A DNA stretch of 7,700 bases. It comes from an uncultured Lachnospiraceae bacterium (lineage in GTDB: Bacteria; Bacillota; Clostridia; Lachnospirales; Lachnospiraceae). Below, in pieces: positions 5,475-7,700 of the stretch. Both the position numbers and the translations under genes were made by a program. The stretch is taken from contig OMRF01000021.1 in NCBI GenBank assembly GCA_900313435.1, positions 1 to 7,700 of the forward strand. Reading direction: 5' to 3'. A model generated the notes under the pieces. That model saw only the letters and a list, made by a program, of their open reading frames with translations. It was not told where the DNA came from and searched no databases. Numbering within the stretch: position 1 is the first letter of the stretch; every line of letters begins with the position of its first letter.

Positions 5475-7700
5475 CCTATAAAAGATTTTCCGCTGTCCTC
5501 AAGAAATACGACTGCATCCTTGAGCGTTTCGATAAACCGGTCGATGCTTTCTTTTTTGTAGACATCCGGACAGTATCTGACAATGAGCCCGAGCCGGTCT
5601 TCTCTGCTGTCATCAATGATATTGATGGAAAAAACTCCTGACATCCTGTCAAGTGTATTGCCCTCATAGGTTTCAAGTGACAACCGGTCAAGCTTCGTTT
5701 CGGCATCTATCGTGTCCTTCTGATAAATAAAGCGCACCATCTCAGAAGCATCTCCGATGTTCTCATTCATGTAATTATATCCCAGATGGTTAATGGAGAA
5801 CTGAATCTGCTCATTCATGGAAGAAAGGAGCTTTGAAGGCTTTGCGTTTTCCTCCACCTCAAGTCCAGTTACAAGCTGCGTGATCAAAAATCCCGCACAG
5901 TTGATGGTATCCCGGTCATACCTCCCGTTGAACGTGGAGTAGACAAAAGCTCCATCCTCCCCGTTATATCTTGCTGTCGCGACAGCGACGGCTGTAAGGA
6001 AGAAATTGGTATCGTACCCTTGCTTTCTTTCAAAGCAGCCCATTTCCCTGACTATCTCACTTCGTCTTTTCTTCGAATCAAAATCTTTCTTAAGACCGAT
6101 GCTTCTGCCGGAAGCAATGGAAGAAAGCCGCTTTTTGAAGTAGTCTCCTGCCTCGGCAAACCCCTTTTGCTTCCTGGCTTCATTTTGCCTTTGAACGATC
6201 TGAAACCAACGGTCTTTTACAGGTACAAAGGTCTCGTCATTGTAGAGCTCATAAAGATCGTTCAGAAGCATTACAAAGCTCCCGCCGTCCGTAAGCACGT
6301 GATGAATTGCGAACCAGAAGTAGCGGGCATCTTTATTCTTTATGATGACAGTACGGAAAAGTCTTTTTCCAAAAACAGAAAACGGCGCATTCACAAGATC
6401 CTTTATCCGTTTGGGATCGGTTTCCTCTGTCTTTATCTCCTCCACCGGTTCCTCATCCAGAAATGCTTTTTCAAACGCCAGGACAAATTTTCCCTCTCCT
6501 TCATCCCTGATCTTCACACACAATTCGGGATGATAAAACAGAAGCTTTTTTACTGCGCCTTTCAACCTTTCCGTGTCAACATCCTCTTTAAGCTTCTGAA
6601 ACCTTGCCATAGTAAGAAATGCGGAATCTGGCGCGTAAGTCTGGTAATAAAGGAACTGCACCTGCGTCGGCAAAAGAGGCAGGTCGCCTTCGATCACAAG
6701 GCTCTCCTCTTCCTCTCCCTGTGCTTTTGCTTTCCCGCAACACTTCGCAAGGTTTCTTGGTGTTTTGTACTCATAGATCTGATGGACACTTACCTCGTAC
6801 TCAGTACATGCCTCCACCAGCTTGATGGCGGAGATGGAATCGCCTCCGCTGAGATAAAAATCATCCTCTGCACCGATTCTGTCGACGCCGAGCACCTCTT
6901 TCATCTTTTCGCAGAAATACCTCTCCTTATCATTTGCAGGCTCTGCGTAGGCGCTCTCTTTGCTGTCATCATCAGGCTTCGGCAGATCCTTTTTGCTGAG
7001 CTTCCCGTTGGCATTCATGGGAAAAGACTTCATCGGAACATAATATGTCGGAAGCATATAGGAGGGAATGATCTTTTTGATCTCCTCTGCCGTCTTCTCC
7101 TGATCAAACCCATTTTTCTCTGCTTCATCCTCAAGATAATAAACGGCAATGAAGGATCTCTTCTTATCGGAGAAGCCCTTTGCTATCACCTTCTCAAGCC
7201 CTCCGCATCTCTGGACCGCCGCCTCGATCTCCGCGGGTTCGATCCGGTTGCCGTTGATCTTGATCATATCGTCGTTTCGTCCTACGACATAATAAGCACC
7301 TTTTTCATCTCTCCGGCAGATATCTCCCGTGTGATACATTCCGTCAACAAATGCTTTCGCGGTCTGCTCGGGAAGGTTGATATAGCCGCGGACATATTCA
7401 TTCGCAAAGCAAAGCTCTCCCTGACCTACCCCCTCGACGACCTTCCCGTCATCATCTATCAATTCATATTCGATACCGGCAAGGCCTGGAAATCCCACGG
7501 GTGCTACATCATAAGCCCTGTCAAGGGTCGTTCTGAGCACACAAAAGCCGGCTTCACTCATACTATAGGTGTTTACGATCTCCGGAATTCCGCCCTCATA
7601 ATAAAGTCCGTTTGCCGGCTCGCTCCCGGTCTGAACTACCTTAAGGCACTCTGCGGGCTTCTTATAGATACGGATATAGGAGGGTGGCAGATAGATACGG
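5471..7700 (-). CDS. NRPS-like protein, C-terminal part: adenylation (partial)-carrier-condensation
   Basis: The frame is open from base 7699 to the TGA at 5473-5471: 742 residues, start beyond the right edge. The ATG at 7561 is not the start because it falls inside the adenylation A5 motif NTYSMSE (7573-7553). The adenylation C-terminus shows YHTGD (7336-7322), the VGRNDDMIKINGNRIEPAEIE hinge and NANGK (7015-7001), with the catalytic Lys. A carrier domain follows (about 6949-6722), with GGDSIS and the phosphopantetheine Ser codon at 6838-6836. The rest (about 6685-5474) is a condensation domain with LPLLPTQVQFLYYQ as C1, HHVLTDG (6304-6284) as the intact HHxxxDG active site, and NGRYDRDTINCAGFLIT as the C5-like motif. 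No thioesterase or reductase follows. The enzyme should activate a carboxylic or amino acid, tether it, and join it to an amine or hydroxyl acceptor. Substrate residues lie mostly outside the window. A PapA-like acyltransferase is an alternative reading of the last domain. First visible gene of the cluster. Confidence 0.9.
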   Translation of the reverse strand, partial: RIYLPPSYIRIYKKPAECLKVVQTGSEPANGLYYEGGIPEIVNTYSMSEAGFCVLRTTLDRAYDVAPVGFPGLAGIEYELIDDDGKVVEGVGQGELCFANEYVRGYINLPEQTAKAFVDGMYHTGDICRRDEKGAYYVVGRNDDMIKINGNRIEPAEIEAAVQRCGGLEKVIAKGFSDKKRSFIAVYYLEDEAEKNGFDQEKTAEEIKKIIPSYMLPTYYVPMKSFPMNANGKLSKKDLPKPDDDSKESAYAEPANDKERYFCEKMKEVLGVDRIGAEDDFYLSGGDSISAIKLVEACTEYEVSVHQIYEYKTPRNLAKCCGKAKAQGEEEESLVIEGDLPLLPTQVQFLYYQTYAPDSAFLTMARFQKLKEDVDTERLKGAVKKLLFYHPELCVKIRDEGEGKFVLAFEKAFLDEEPVEEIKTEETDPKRIKDLVNAPFSVFGKRLFRTVIIKNKDARYFWFAIHHVLTDGGSFVMLLNDLYELYNDETFVPVKDRWFQIVQRQNEARKQKGFAEAGDYFKKRLSSIASGRSIGLKKDFDSKKRRSEIVREMGCFERKQGYDTNFFLTAVAVATARYNGEDGAFVYSTFNGRYDRDTINCAGFLITQLVTGLEVEENAKPSKLLSSMNEQIQFSINHLGYNYMNENIGDASEMVRFIYQKDTIDAETKLDRLSLETYEGNTLDRMSGVFSINIIDDSREDRLGLIVRYCPDVYKKESIDRFIETLKDAVVFLEDSGKSFIG

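Noticed and set aside
7559..7561. ATG at 7561 as the start of the NRPS-like gene
   Set aside because: The frame continues upstream to the window edge with adenylation-domain sequence, and this Met is inside the A5 motif.

Overview
The window reads as accessory chromosome of a Gram-positive anaerobe of the Clostridia, most likely a Lachnospiraceae member (Butyrivibrio/Roseburia-like). This rests on strong AGGAGG-type ribosome binding sites, a moderate GC content with Lys/Glu-rich proteins, a Gram-positive-style lipoprotein, three-unit DUF5648 repeats in a secreted protein, and a GT23-like glycosyltransferase and STAS-kinase type familiar from that family. The taxonomic call is an inference. 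Every supportable gene is on the minus strand, so transcription runs from position 7700 down to 1, and no gap between genes exceeds 150 bases.

Region A (7700 to 1664) is a compact four-gene cluster that enters from beyond the right edge. In transcription order it encodes: (i) the C-terminal part of an NRPS-like enzyme with the end of an adenylation domain, a carrier (thiolation) domain and a terminal condensation domain; (ii) a multi-spanning membrane acyltransferase of the acyltransferase-3 (OafA-like) family, overlapping the previous gene by ATGA; (iii) a fusion of a STAS (anti-anti-sigma-like) domain with an aminoglycoside/choline-phosphotransferase-fold kinase; (iv) a 493-residue protein whose C-terminal half resembles GT23/O-fucosyltransferase-type glycosyltransferases. 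Spacings of -4, 35 and 14 bases indicate one transcript. Together the genes suggest activation and transfer of an amino or other carboxylic acid, acylation at the membrane, small-molecule phosphorylation and glycosyl transfer. That would fit decoration of a cell-surface glycan or lipid, or a small peptide-glycolipid. The assembled pathway is inference and does not match a named system known to me.

Region B (1663 to 1) starts with a consensus housekeeping promoter (TTGACA, 17 bases, TATAAT) driving a 147-residue predicted lipoprotein. Fifty-two bases further on is a secreted protein cut by the left edge. The part in the window has a signal peptide, three DUF5648 repeats, a linker, a segment resembling a subtilisin (I9-type) propeptide, and then the first residues of what looks like an S8 subtilase catalytic domain. 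This gene is open to the window edge in frame, with 345 codons and no stop. Placing the repeats ahead of the propeptide is unusual.

No tRNA, rRNA, CRISPR array, insertion sequence or convincing rho-independent terminator was seen.
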